Assembly (NCBI GenBank): GCA_965278965.1
Contig: OZ257127.1
Location: forward strand, 868,001-932,000
Source: UBA10649 sp965278965
Lineage (GTDB): Bacteria > Actinomycetota > Actinomycetes > S36-B12
DNA: 64,000 bases
Direction of reading: 5' to 3'
A program made the translations under genes and the position numbers. This document shows positions 31,521-41,684 of the stretch, one piece after another. Numbering within the stretch: the stretch's first letter is position 1; each line of letters starts with the position of its first letter. The notes beneath the pieces were generated by a model, which had not been told where the DNA came from, searched no databases, and saw only the letters and a list, made by a program, of their open reading frames with translations.

Positions 31521-31930
31521 TCGCTGAGGATGAGCGGGGTCAGCGCCTCTCGGAGCCGCTCGGGGATCCGGGTCGGACGGCCGGTCGTCGCATCGACGAC
31601 GGCCATCACCGTCGAGGCGTCGGCCACGAGGTCGCCGTGCTCGTCGAGGATCCGGTACTCGATCGTGTACGAGGAGTTGCCCAGCCGAGCGAGCCACGTC
31701 TCGATGATGACGGGCTCGGGAGCGAGCAGGAGCGGCTTGCGGTGCCGGATCCGCTGCTCGGCGACGACCTGCGAGAACGTGTCGGTGTGGACGAGCGACA
31801 GGTCGCGCAGCATCGCGACCCGCGCCTCCTGCAGGTAGTCGTGGAACACGACGTTGTTGACGTGGCCGAGGACGTCGAGGTCGCTGAAGCGCCGGTAGAC
31901 CTCGGCCCGGACGGGACCGTCCTCCCCCAT
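31517..31930 (-). CDS. Acyl-CoA thioesterase (hotdog fold, 4-hydroxybenzoyl-CoA thioesterase type)
   Basis: A 137-residue single hotdog protein with the catalytic start RFSDLDVLGHVNNVVFHDYLQEAR, including the Asp of D-x-x-GHVNN, typical of cytoplasmic acyl-CoA thioesterases. It begins 7 nt after the ettA stop, so the two are co-transcribed. Its TAG shares a CTAG with the TAG of the convergent alpha-glucosidase. The acyl substrate is unknown. Confidence 0.85.
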   Translation of the reverse strand: MGEDGPVRAEVYRRFSDLDVLGHVNNVVFHDYLQEARVAMLRDLSLVHTDTFSQVVAEQRIRHRKPLLLAPEPVIIETWLARLGNSSYTIEYRILDEHGDLVADASTVMAVVDATTGRPTRIPERLREALTPLILSD

Positions 31931-31937
31931 CGCCGGC

Positions 31938-33635
<1,698 letters not shown>

Positions 33636-33641
33636 GCGGCG

Positions 33642-33647
33642 AGCCTA
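33642..33647 (-). promoter_or_regulatory. -10 element of ettA
   Basis: Minus-strand TAGGCT, 6 nt, then ATG: a leaderless start for the ettA-thioesterase pair. Confidence 0.6.
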
Positions 33648-33677
33648 CTGACGGCGGGACGACCGCCCGCACGCCTG

Positions 33678-35069
33678 TCAGAAGGGTGGCTCGTGGTCGT
33701 CCGGATCCGCGGGTGGCGGCTCAGCTGGAGGTCTCGGCGGTGGGGTTTCGGGCATGAGGCGGGCGGGTTCGTGTCGGTAGCGGCGTCCGGCGGGTGAGAC
33801 GACGGTGCACGAGCCGTCGGGTTCGGGGTCCTCGATGCGCCAGTGGCCGTGGGTCTTGGCATTGTGGTGGCGTCGGCATCGGAGCTTGGTGTTCGCCCGG
33901 GTGGTACGGCCGCCGTCGGCGAAGTCGACGGTGTGGTCGACATCGCACCGGGCGGCGGGGCGCAGGCAACCGGGCTGGGTGCAGTGCTGGTCGGCGGTCT
34001 CCCGCCACTTCCGCAGCAAGCCGGTGGCCGTGTAGGTGTTCTTGCCGTAGTCAACCAGCGCCCCCGTCAACGGATCCGTGACCAGGCGGCGCAGCACCGC
34101 GTCGGTGCCGGGGTCGGTCAGGAACCGGATCAGGTCCTCCCGGGACGCATCCGTCTGCTGTCCGCCGACGGTAGCGCAGACCGGCCCGTTCGGAGTGATC
34201 CCCGCAAGCGTCGCCACGTCGATGAGGACCCCGACCTCGACCTTGACGTTGCCTTCGCCCCGCATCAGCCGGGCGAACACCGCCGCGCGGACCTGCCCCA
34301 AGGTTGCATCCGCCCCGAGGCCGAGCGCCTCGACCGTGCCGTCGGTGACGGCGGCGCGAGCCGCGGTATCGACGGCCGCCAGGACCGCCTGCGCCTCCAG
34401 GACCGGCATCACGGCCTCGAACAACGCCAGGCCGTCGTCCAGGACCTTCGCCGTAACATCGATGTGGAGCTTGGCTCGGCGGCGTCGGGCGGCGGCACCG
34501 GCCGGGTCGATCGCGGTGACGACCCGCCGGGCACGGCTCCGGCACTCCGTCACCGTCTCCCGCGTCGCCCACGGCAGGACGCGGTCCTGCAACGCGCCGC
34601 AGGCGTCGGCGAAGACCAGGTCGGCGTCCGGGTCGGTGCCGAGGGGTGCGGCCAGCAGGCGGGCGGCCTGGTCGGCGATCACGGTCGCGTGCCCCAGGGT
34701 GATCCGCCCCGCAGCCAGGGCGTCCCGGGTCGCCCGCAGCGGGCCGTGCAACAGCCGGGCGACATGGAGCTGGCCCTGCACGACCCCGACGGGCCGGTGC
34801 AACGCGGCCGCGATCTCATCGACCGCTTCGTCGATCATGGGCACGACCCGCGCGTCACGATCGTGAAGCGGGAGCCCATCAGGCCCGCGGTCCTCGACCA
34901 GCACCTCCCGCACCACCCGGGTCCGACCCGCCGCCCGGACCAGCAACCCGGTTTCCACTGCGTGCAACCGCGCGACCTCGGCCTGCACCGCGACCAACGC
35001 ATCGACCGCAGCGTCCGCCGTCATCCCCGACAGGTCGACCCTGTGCCAGCTATCCGGAGACTCGAACAT
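33678..35069 (-). CDS. DUF222 and HNH nuclease-domain protein (13E12-like), intact copy
   Basis: A 463-residue protein with a long helical DUF222 region (about 15-330) and a C-terminal HNH module: CTQPGC, then RCDVDHTVDFADGG, then KLRCRRHHNAKTHG, giving a Cys-His metal site. The Pro-rich tail is low complexity. Such genes are repetitive in actinobacteria and are thought to be mobile or selfish, but their function is unknown. A second, frameshifted copy in opposite orientation lies at 60167-61737, and the 40 bp upstream of both start codons are identical. The ATG follows TAGTGT by 6 nt. Confidence 0.85.
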   Translation of the reverse strand: MFESPDSWHRVDLSGMTADAAVDALVAVQAEVARLHAVETGLLVRAAGRTRVVREVLVEDRGPDGLPLHDRDARVVPMIDEAVDEIAAALHRPVGVVQGQLHVARLLHGPLRATRDALAAGRITLGHATVIADQAARLLAAPLGTDPDADLVFADACGALQDRVLPWATRETVTECRSRARRVVTAIDPAGAAARRRRAKLHIDVTAKVLDDGLALFEAVMPVLEAQAVLAAVDTAARAAVTDGTVEALGLGADATLGQVRAAVFARLMRGEGNVKVEVGVLIDVATLAGITPNGPVCATVGGQQTDASREDLIRFLTDPGTDAVLRRLVTDPLTGALVDYGKNTYTATGLLRKWRETADQHCTQPGCLRPAARCDVDHTVDFADGGRTTRANTKLRCRRHHNAKTHGHWRIEDPEPDGSCTVVSPAGRRYRHEPARLMPETPPPRPPAEPPPADPDDHEPPF

Positions 35070-35075
35070 GACCCG

Positions 35076-35081
35076 ACACTA
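35076..35081 (-). promoter_or_regulatory. -10 element of the intact DUF222/HNH gene
   Basis: Minus-strand TAGTGT, 6 nt, then ATG. It sits in the 40 bp block (35070-35109) duplicated upstream of the second copy. Confidence 0.55.
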
Positions 35082-35158
35082 AGCCCGACCCCTGACACTC
35101 CCGAGCCGCTGGTCGGAGCCGAAGTCGTTGCCCGCCAGCGACTCTGGTTCGAGCTCCG

Positions 35159-35596
35159 CTACCCGGCGAGCCGCGCGACGGTCATCGCGTCGTCGATCGC
35201 TCGCTGCTCGGCGGCGACCACGGCGGCGCTCTTGGTCGGCGTGTAGTTGGCCGTCCCGCGAAGCAGGTCGATCCCGACGTGGTGCGCGTCGATGTCGACA
35301 TAGGTCCGACGCGTCAGGCCTGCGGGCCCCTCGTGCTCGACGTCCCGGACGAGCAGCTTTCCACGGACGACGACCGGCATCCCCTTACGCAGGCAGGCGC
35401 TGACGTTCTCGGCCAAGCGGTTCCAGCAGGTCACCCGGTAGTACTGGACCTGGCCATCGATCCAGCCGTTCGTCCGGTGGTCCCAGCGGCGCGGGTTGAA
35501 CGCGACCCGGAAGTGCACCCGGGGTGTCTGCCCCGCCGCGCCCACCTCCACCTCGCCGACGACGTTCCCCGCCACCGTGATGCTGAGCTCGTTCAT
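35159..35596 (-). CDS. ssb: Single-stranded DNA-binding protein
   Basis: A 145-residue OB-fold protein. Marks are ITVAGNVVGEVEV, RVHFRVAFNPRRWD, YYRVTCWNRLAENV and KGMPVVVRGKLLVRDV. The C-terminus is short (DDAMTVARLAG) and lacks the acidic DDDIPF-like tip of the housekeeping SSB, so this looks like the accessory SSB of actinobacteria, possibly linked to competence or recombination rather than replication. ATG at 35596 has GGGGGAGG upstream. It sits downstream of the GH18 gene with about 140 bp of featureless sequence between. Confidence 0.85.
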   Translation of the reverse strand: MNELSITVAGNVVGEVEVGAAGQTPRVHFRVAFNPRRWDHRTNGWIDGQVQYYRVTCWNRLAENVSACLRKGMPVVVRGKLLVRDVEHEGPAGLTRRTYVDIDAHHVGIDLLRGTANYTPTKSAAVVAAEQRAIDDAMTVARLAG

Positions 35597-35738
35597 TGCC
35601 CGCCTCCCCCGCCTCGAGCCGGGACCGTCCCCGGCGCAGCCCGAGAGTGCCGGTGCGGTCCGAGCGGGCGGAGCCAGACGCCGTCGGCTGTGGACGTTGC
35701 CCGCACCCGCCCTTCGCGGTGGACGCGGGCTCGTCCCG

Positions 35739-37271
35739 CTAGCTGGGGTTGATGAGGGTCCAGGGTGAGCCGCCGGCGACGTTGTCGCCGGGGAGCTGGC
35801 CCTGGGTCCACCACTTGGCCTGGTACGGCACGCCGTCGACCTGCACCCGGTCGCCAGCCACGTACGCCGTCGTCGGGCTCCAGCTGTCATACGTGCCGAC
35901 CGGCAACGTCGGCAGCGGAGCGGGCTTGTCCCCCGGCAGCACCGGGCCGATCAGCGTCCACGGCATGTCGAACTCCGAGGCCATGGGCGTCGTCGGGTCG
36001 ACCCCGGACGTCCACCACTTGGCCTGGTAGACGTTGTGCTTCCAGACCACCTTCGTGCCGGCCGGGTACGTGCCCAGCGGGTCCCAGATCGGGAACGGGC
36101 TGGTCGCCGGGTCATCAGCCTCCGCGACAACGGCCGGCGTCGGGCTGGCGTCCGCGGTCGCCGCCGGCGCGGCCGCCGGGATTGCGACCCCGGTGTCGTC
36201 GCCGAGGACGTCGGCGAAGAGCAGCCCCTGCTGGTCGACGCCGCTGCACGTGTTCTGCACGACAGTCGTGACGGTCGGCAGCGGGCGCCGGCACGTGCCG
36301 TCGCGGTTGGCCGACCACATGGACAGCAGGCCGACGCCGTGCTCTCGCGCGAACGTGTTGAGCTGGTCGGCGTCCTCGATCGTGAAGACCTCGCCCGGCA
36401 CGTCGTTCTGGCCGATCATCGGCGTGAGCCCGACCCTTCCCCAGGCCTGCGTGGAGTCCAGCCGCGTCCCGGCCTCGCCGTAGAGACCGCGGACCTGGTC
36501 GTGCAGCGCCGTCGCCGCCGAGGTCACGGCGGCGGACATGTTGGACGACGCGTCCCCGGAGTTGAAGTTCATCGTCATCCCGTTGACGCCGGCGACGTCG
36601 ACGCCCGCGGCGAGCATCGTGCGGACCTCCTGCTGGCCGGCCGCGGTCAGTCCCTCGGTGTCGACAGGCAGGGTCAGCCAGACGGCGAGCGGACGGTCGT
36701 GCTCCGCCAGGTCCTGCTGGAGCGCGGCGACGGCCTGCGCCCGCCGCACCTGAGCGGCAGTGTCGGCCAGGTCCGTGCCTTCGATGTCGAAGTCGATCGA
36801 GTTGACCTCGTAGCGCTCGACGACGGACCGGTACGCCGCCGTCAGCTCAGCAACGTCGGTGCAGGTCACGGCGAGCTCGTGGTTGGCCTGCCCGCCGAAC
36901 GAGATGCGGGCGCTGCCCCCGACGAGTCGCAGCTGGGCGATGCGCCGGTCCAGCTCGAGCTGCTCGGATGCCTGCTCCATCGTGTACGCGCCGCCCCACG
37001 TCGGGGTGCAGCCGTCCTCACCGGCGACGACGAACGCGAGGATCACGTCCTGCTGGTTCGGGCCGACCGGAGTCTCGAACGGGTAGGCCGGCGTGGCCGT
37101 GACGTCGACGTACGCGGCGAAGCCGGTGTCCCCGGGCGGCGCGGCCGGCGCGACGACCGGCCGAAGGACGGCCAGGCCCACCGTGATGACGAGTGCCGTC
37201 ACGACGACGAGGACGCCGACGCGCAGGAAGGAGATCCGGGTGGTGCGCACCTTCGTGGTCCTCTCGCTCAT
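35739..37271 (-). CDS. GH18 chitinase-like protein with two CBM5/12 modules
   Basis: A 510-residue exported protein with a signal anchor at about residues 13-38. The GH18 barrel carries NSIDFDIE with the catalytic Glu164; the first residue of the usual DxxDxDxE is Asn. After a linker rich in Ala/Pro/Thr come two C-terminal carbohydrate-binding modules with aromatic faces, WDPLGTYPAGTKV...YQAKWWTSG and YDSWSPTTAYVAGD...YQAKWWTQG, of the chitin-binding CBM5/12 type. The start ATG overlaps the stop of the upstream GT2 gene (ATGA). The pair suggests synthesis and trimming of the same beta-linked GlcNAc-containing polymer, which is inferred from context. Confidence 0.85.
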   Translation of the reverse strand: MSERTTKVRTTRISFLRVGVLVVVTALVITVGLAVLRPVVAPAAPPGDTGFAAYVDVTATPAYPFETPVGPNQQDVILAFVVAGEDGCTPTWGGAYTMEQASEQLELDRRIAQLRLVGGSARISFGGQANHELAVTCTDVAELTAAYRSVVERYEVNSIDFDIEGTDLADTAAQVRRAQAVAALQQDLAEHDRPLAVWLTLPVDTEGLTAAGQQEVRTMLAAGVDVAGVNGMTMNFNSGDASSNMSAAVTSAATALHDQVRGLYGEAGTRLDSTQAWGRVGLTPMIGQNDVPGEVFTIEDADQLNTFAREHGVGLLSMWSANRDGTCRRPLPTVTTVVQNTCSGVDQQGLLFADVLGDDTGVAIPAAAPAATADASPTPAVVAEADDPATSPFPIWDPLGTYPAGTKVVWKHNVYQAKWWTSGVDPTTPMASEFDMPWTLIGPVLPGDKPAPLPTLPVGTYDSWSPTTAYVAGDRVQVDGVPYQAKWWTQGQLPGDNVAGGSPWTLINPS

Positions 37272-39610
37272 GCCGACGGCTCCGTCCGGACGCGCGAGCG
37301 CCGCTCGCCGGTCCGCTGCACGTCGTCGCCCGAGCGCGGCGGCCGGTCGGTGACGGCGGCCCCCTGGCCACGGGCTTGGGTGCCGGACGGGCTCGCCCCC
37401 GGGCCGAAGTACAGGACCGACTCCCAGTCGAGGGCGCCCACACCGGCCGGGCTCGCGACGGCCGTCTGCGGTACACGGACGGGAACGCGGACCCAGTTGA
37501 CCATCCCGAGCACGATGTCCACGATGCTGTGCCGGAAGCCCATGAACGCGACGATCGCGTAGGTCGTGAGCACGCCGTTGAACGCCGCGAAGATCGCGTT
37601 GCCGACGTTGGCGTACCGGATGTCGTTGGCCAGCGTGTAGAACGAGAAGCCGGCGATCAGGAAGGCGCCCAGCACCATCAGCGCCGGCGCTGCCGTGCGG
37701 TTCTGCACCTTGGGCGTCCGCGCGAACGCGATTTTCGACTTCGACGCCGCCTGTTGCAGCGACTTGAGCGTCCCGGCCAGGTTGACCGGCAGCAGGATGA
37801 GGTTGAACGCATAGATGCGGAAGACGTCCGTGCCCTTGTAGCCCATGCGCTTGAGGTCATAGGCCATCGCGGCGAAGTACGGGACGGCGGCGAGCACGAT
37901 GAGCGGGCTCAGCAACCGGTCGTCGAACGGGAAGGCGATGAGGAAGACCAGACCGAAGCTCGCCCATGCGATCGAGGACATGTAGTTGACGCGCAGGAAC
38001 ACCTGCGACCAGCGGACCCGATGCCCGGCCTTCTTCTGCTGCCGCATGTACGACCACATCTTCGGCATGATCAGCAGTCCGCCGTTGGCCCACCGTGCGC
38101 GCTGGACCGACAGGGAGCCGAAGTCCGGCGGCGTCGCGCTGTACGTGAGCCGCTCCGGGTAGTTGTACAGGGACCAGCCCTTGGCGACCAGGTCGATGCT
38201 CGACTCGGTGTCCTCGATGACGGTGCGGTCCTGGACGTACCGGTGGACCGGGTATCCGTCCTCGTAGGACACCTCCTCGATGTCCTTCAGCGCCGCCCAT
38301 CGGATGACCGCGTTCGCACCCACCCAGAACGTCGCGTCGTAGTAGGTCAGGCCCTGGTGGACGACGTACTGGACGTCCGTCGTCGCGCCGGCGATCCGCT
38401 CGAGCCGGGTCGGCGCCCCGCGGAAGGCCGAGTACGGCGTCTGGATGACCGCGACCCGCTCGTTGCCCGGGAGCTCGAGGTGGAAGACCAGCCGCAGGCA
38501 GTACTCGCGCAGCAGAACACTGTCCGCATCCAGCGTCAGGATGTAGTCGGACGACGGGACGACGAGGTCGGCCTCGCCGTCCGTCCGGCGCAGGATTCGG
38601 CCGACGCGGGTGTCGAGGATCTTGTAGCTGCCGCCCATGAGGCCGAGGTAGGCATTGATGTTCATGGCCTTGTTCGCATCGTGCGGCAGGTGCGCGAACT
38701 GCTTGCGCTCGAACGCCGTGAGGTTCGCGCTGAACATCCACACGAGGCGACGGGCCAGCTGGGCGGCGAGCTCAGACGGGACGTCGGCGTGCTCGTCCAG
38801 CGCGCAGAACAAGGCGGCAGCCGTCTCGCGGCAGTCGTTGCCGAGCCCGCCGAGCACCTCGGTCGCCATGAACGCGTCCGTGGTCGTGGCCCGGGGGTAG
38901 CTCGCCGACTCGAAGTCGAGCCAGTCGGCCGCCCACACGTAGTCCAGGGCCAGGGCTCGCAGGTCGTCGGAGGAGGCCACGGCAGCGTTGGCGGCGCCGA
39001 CCTCCTGCCGCAGGAGCCCGGTCTCGAACCGGTCGCGGGGCTCGCGAAGGAGGACCGAGAGCTCGGCGGGCAGGTTCCGGCAGGCCTCGAGCGACGCGAT
39101 CGCGTCGGCGTCGGTCGGGTTCGGCGGGTCGTCGAGAAGCAGGACGATGCGCAGGTCCGGGTACTCCTGGAGGGCCGCCGACAGCAGCGTCGAGCGGACG
39201 ATGTCGGGGTCCTCGCGGTACGACGGGACGAGGACGGTCAGCGACCGGTCGGACGTGCTGAAGTGCGCGTCGAGCTCGGCACGTGGCACGCGCTGGTGAC
39301 CACGGGCGCGGAACAGCGCGCCCTGCCGGGCCATCAGGTACATGAGCGCACTGAACGTCAGCAGCGTCATGACGATGACGTAGGCGGACAGCTGCACGAG
39401 GAACCCGCTGTCGCTGAGCCCGCCGTCCAGGATGTCCGTCAGCACCGTGCGCTGCAGGTAGGCGAGCCAGAACACGACGGTGGCGGCGATGGCGAACCCG
39501 CCGAGCCACGTCGCCGAGGCGCTGACCGAACGCTCGACCGGGGGCAGCGGCGGCCGCGGCCGCTCTGACCCCCACTCACGACGGCGTCCGTCGACGATCT
39601 CGGCGCTCAT
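37268..39610 (-). CDS. GT2 family processive glycosyltransferase (cellulose-synthase-like)
   Basis: A 780-residue membrane synthase. Two N-terminal helices lie at about 40-90, then a long cytoplasmic GT-A domain with LTVLVPSYRED, LLLDDPP, TLDADS (D-x-D), VIEDTES (E-D catalytic base) and QRARW (product-binding QxxRW), then four or more C-terminal helices. All motifs needed for a processive beta-glycan synthase are present. There is no PilZ domain, so c-di-GMP control through it is not expected. ATG at 39610 is preferred to GTG at 39616. It is coupled to the GH18 gene by ATGA. The polymer is unknown. Confidence 0.85.
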   Translation of the reverse strand: MSAEIVDGRRREWGSERPRPPLPPVERSVSASATWLGGFAIAATVVFWLAYLQRTVLTDILDGGLSDSGFLVQLSAYVIVMTLLTFSALMYLMARQGALFRARGHQRVPRAELDAHFSTSDRSLTVLVPSYREDPDIVRSTLLSAALQEYPDLRIVLLLDDPPNPTDADAIASLEACRNLPAELSVLLREPRDRFETGLLRQEVGAANAAVASSDDLRALALDYVWAADWLDFESASYPRATTTDAFMATEVLGGLGNDCRETAAALFCALDEHADVPSELAAQLARRLVWMFSANLTAFERKQFAHLPHDANKAMNINAYLGLMGGSYKILDTRVGRILRRTDGEADLVVPSSDYILTLDADSVLLREYCLRLVFHLELPGNERVAVIQTPYSAFRGAPTRLERIAGATTDVQYVVHQGLTYYDATFWVGANAVIRWAALKDIEEVSYEDGYPVHRYVQDRTVIEDTESSIDLVAKGWSLYNYPERLTYSATPPDFGSLSVQRARWANGGLLIMPKMWSYMRQQKKAGHRVRWSQVFLRVNYMSSIAWASFGLVFLIAFPFDDRLLSPLIVLAAVPYFAAMAYDLKRMGYKGTDVFRIYAFNLILLPVNLAGTLKSLQQAASKSKIAFARTPKVQNRTAAPALMVLGAFLIAGFSFYTLANDIRYANVGNAIFAAFNGVLTTYAIVAFMGFRHSIVDIVLGMVNWVRVPVRVPQTAVASPAGVGALDWESVLYFGPGASPSGTQARGQGAAVTDRPPRSGDDVQRTGERRSRVRTEPSA

Positions 39611-39660
39611 GCCCACCCCACCCCTTGAGTTGTCCGACCTGGTTCAGCAAATGGGGCCGC

Positions 39661-39720
39661 CCTCACGGTTGGCCGCCTAAGACCTCACGGTCGCCTCACG
39701 GTTGGCCACCTCACGGTTGG
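39661..39720. repeat. Four short direct repeats CCTCACGGTYGGC upstream of the leader peptide
   Basis: CCTCACGGT occurs at 39661, 39683, 39694 and 39709, three of them continuing as TGGC. They fill the 5' end of the gap between the GT2 gene and the cysteine leader promoter. The rest of the gap to 39793 shows no ORF. They may bind a regulator of the sulfur operon, or be simple slippage products. Confidence 0.5.
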
Positions 39721-39793
39721 CGAGCGCCCACCACCCCGACGCGCCGATCCGCACCTATCAAGCAGGAATTGGACAGGCCATGCGCTCGTCGTC

Positions 39794-39799
39794 TACGGT
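39794..39799 (+). promoter_or_regulatory. -10 element of the sulfite-reduction leader
   Basis: TACGGT, 6 nt, then the ATG of a 23-codon leader ORF. The mRNA is therefore expected to start with the leader peptide. Confidence 0.6.
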
Positions 39800-39805
39800 C
39801 GCGCC

Positions 39806-39877
39806 ATGACCGCGCTCTTCTGTGTGCGACGTATTCACGTCGACCTCATGCGCGTTCACTCCACCTCCTGTATGTAG
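39806..39877 (+). CDS. Cysteine leader peptide (23 aa)
   Basis: ATG at 39806 starts a 23-residue peptide, MTALFCVRRIHVDLMRVHST and then Ser-Cys-Met, ending at TAG. The RRxHxDLxR core and the cysteine near the end match the leader peptides that stand before sulfate-assimilation and cysteine genes in actinobacteria. Both cysteine codons are TGT, which is rare in this GC-rich DNA. When Cys-tRNA is scarce the ribosome should stall near the stop and change folding of the downstream mRNA, raising expression of the sulfite reductase operon. The mechanism is known for the class; here it is inferred from sequence. Confidence 0.75.
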   Translation: MTALFCVRRIHVDLMRVHSTSCM

Positions 39878-39888
39878 GCAGTCGCCTG

Positions 39889-39908
39889 CGGCCGCCTTCG
39901 AGCGGCCG
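39889..39908 (+). promoter_or_regulatory. Hairpin downstream of the cysteine leader
   Basis: A 7 bp stem, CGGCCGC with GCGGCCG, around a 6 nt loop CTTCGA begins 11 nt after the leader stop. A smaller GCAG/CTGC stem overlaps it on the 5' side, so the two may be alternative folds. No T-run follows, so Rho-dependent or translational control is more likely than classic attenuation. Confidence 0.5.
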
Positions 39909-39983
39909 ATCCCAGCGCCCCGCCCGCCGCCAACCGCGGCGCTCGCAGTCGCGCACCGACGCCTTCGCCCCGACAGGACCTCC

Positions 39984-41684
39984 ATGCCCAGCACGAACCA
40001 GACACCCTCTGAGCCCGCGCGCGACCACGTCGGCGCGATCAAGCCCGGCCAGGGCCAGTGGGCTGCCGGCGACCGCACGGCACTGAACCCGAACGAGTCG
40101 ATGAAGGCCGACGACGACGGCCTCAACGTCCGCGAGCGGGTCGAGACCATCTACGCGGCCGGCGGCTTCGCGTCCATCCCCCGCTCGGACCTCACCGGCC
40201 GCCTGCGCTGGTGGGGCCTGTACACCCAGCGCAAGCCCGGCATCGACGGCGGCCGGACGGCGACGTTGGAGCCCGAGGAGCTCGAGGACGAGTTCTTCAT
40301 GATGCGCATCCGCTCAGACGGCGGACGGCTGACCCTCGAGCAGCTGCGGACCGTCGCGACGATCTCCACCGAGTTCGGCCGGGACACCGCCGACATCTCC
40401 GACCGGCAGAACATCCAGCTGCACTGGATCCGGATCGAGGACGTGCCGGAGATCTGGCGGCGGCTGGAGTCCGTCGGCCTGTCGACGGCCGAGGCCTGCG
40501 GCGACGTACCGCGCGTGATCCTGGGCTCGCCGGTCGCCGGCGTCGCGATCGACGAGATCCTCGACGGCACCCCCGCGATCGAGGAGATCCTGCGCCGTCA
40601 CCTGAACGACCCGGCGTTCTCCAACCTGCCCCGCAAGTTCAAGTCCGCGATCAGCGGCTCCCCCCGCCTCGACGTCGCGCACGAGATCAACGACATCTCC
40701 TTCGTCGGTGTCGTCCACCCCGAGCACGGTCCCGGCTTCGACCTCTGGGTCGGCGGTGGCCTGTCGACCAACCCGCACCTCGCGGTGCGTCTGGGGGCGT
40801 GGGTGCCTCTCGACGAGGTGCCGGACGTGTGGCGCGGGGTCATCTCGATCTTCCGTGACTACGGCTACCGCCGCCTGCGCACGAAGGCCCGGCTGAAGTT
40901 CCTCGTCAAGGACTGGGGCGCGGCGGAGTTCCGTCGGGTCCTGGAGGAGGAGTACCTCGGTCGCCGACTCGTCGACGGCCCGGCGCCCGGCGGTCCGGCG
41001 AACGGACGCCGCGACCACGTCGGCGTCCACCTCCAGCGCGACGGCCACCTGTACGTCGGAGCGGCCCCGGTCGTCGGCCGGCTCTCGGGAACGCGGCTGA
41101 CCGCCGTCGCCGAGCTCGCCGAGCGGGCCGGATCCGGCCGGGTCGCGCTGACGCCGGAGCAGAAGATCGTCATCCTCGACGTCGAGCCGCTGCACGTGGA
41201 CGCGCTGGTCGCCGGGCTCGCCGGGATCGGCCTGCAGGTCGAGGACCCCTCACCGTTCCGCCGCAGCACGATGGCGTGCACCGGCGTGGAGTTCTGCAAG
41301 CTCGCGATCGTCGAGACGAAGGCGCGCGCCGCCTCCCTGATCGACGAGCTCGAGGCCCGCCTTCCCGACTTCGCCGAGCCCCTGGCCATCCACGTCAACG
41401 GCTGCCCGAACTCCTGCGCCCGGATCCAGGTCGCCGACATCGGCCTCAAGGGCATCCGTGCGCTGGACGCCGACGGCAACGACGTCGAGGGCTTCCAGGT
41501 GCACCTGGGCGGGCGGCTGGGCGAGGCCGCCGGCTTCGGCCGGACCGTCAAGGGCCTGCGGCTCCCGGCGGACGACCTGCCCGACTACGTCGAGCGGCTG
41601 CTGCGCGCCTACCTCGAGGAGAAGGCCGACGGCCAGTCCTTCAGCGAATGGGCGATCGACGCGGACGAGGCGGTGCTCGCATGA
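39984..41684 (+). CDS. Ferredoxin-dependent sulfite reductase (siroheme/4Fe-4S)
   Basis: A 566-residue enzyme that reduces sulfite to sulfide with six electrons. ATG at 39984 has AGGA 6 nt upstream. Two ferredoxin-like repeats (RSDGGRLTLEQLRTVATI, DRQNIQLHWIRIEDV) are followed by the siroheme and cluster site CTGVEFC and NGCPNSC. The sequence resembles actinobacterial SirA/NirA. Sulfite is preferred over nitrite because the neighbours are CysH and siroheme genes and because a cysteine leader stands upstream. Its stop overlaps the cysH start (ATGA). Confidence 0.9.
   Translation: MPSTNQTPSEPARDHVGAIKPGQGQWAAGDRTALNPNESMKADDDGLNVRERVETIYAAGGFASIPRSDLTGRLRWWGLYTQRKPGIDGGRTATLEPEELEDEFFMMRIRSDGGRLTLEQLRTVATISTEFGRDTADISDRQNIQLHWIRIEDVPEIWRRLESVGLSTAEACGDVPRVILGSPVAGVAIDEILDGTPAIEEILRRHLNDPAFSNLPRKFKSAISGSPRLDVAHEINDISFVGVVHPEHGPGFDLWVGGGLSTNPHLAVRLGAWVPLDEVPDVWRGVISIFRDYGYRRLRTKARLKFLVKDWGAAEFRRVLEEEYLGRRLVDGPAPGGPANGRRDHVGVHLQRDGHLYVGAAPVVGRLSGTRLTAVAELAERAGSGRVALTPEQKIVILDVEPLHVDALVAGLAGIGLQVEDPSPFRRSTMACTGVEFCKLAIVETKARAASLIDELEARLPDFAEPLAIHVNGCPNSCARIQVADIGLKGIRALDADGNDVEGFQVHLGGRLGEAAGFGRTVKGLRLPADDLPDYVERLLRAYLEEKADGQSFSEWAIDADEAVLA

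Noticed and set aside
39611..39983. Riboswitch (SAM or cobalamin) upstream of the sulfite reductase operon
   Set aside because: No conserved riboswitch core could be recognised; the short leader ORF with a terminal cysteine explains the region better.
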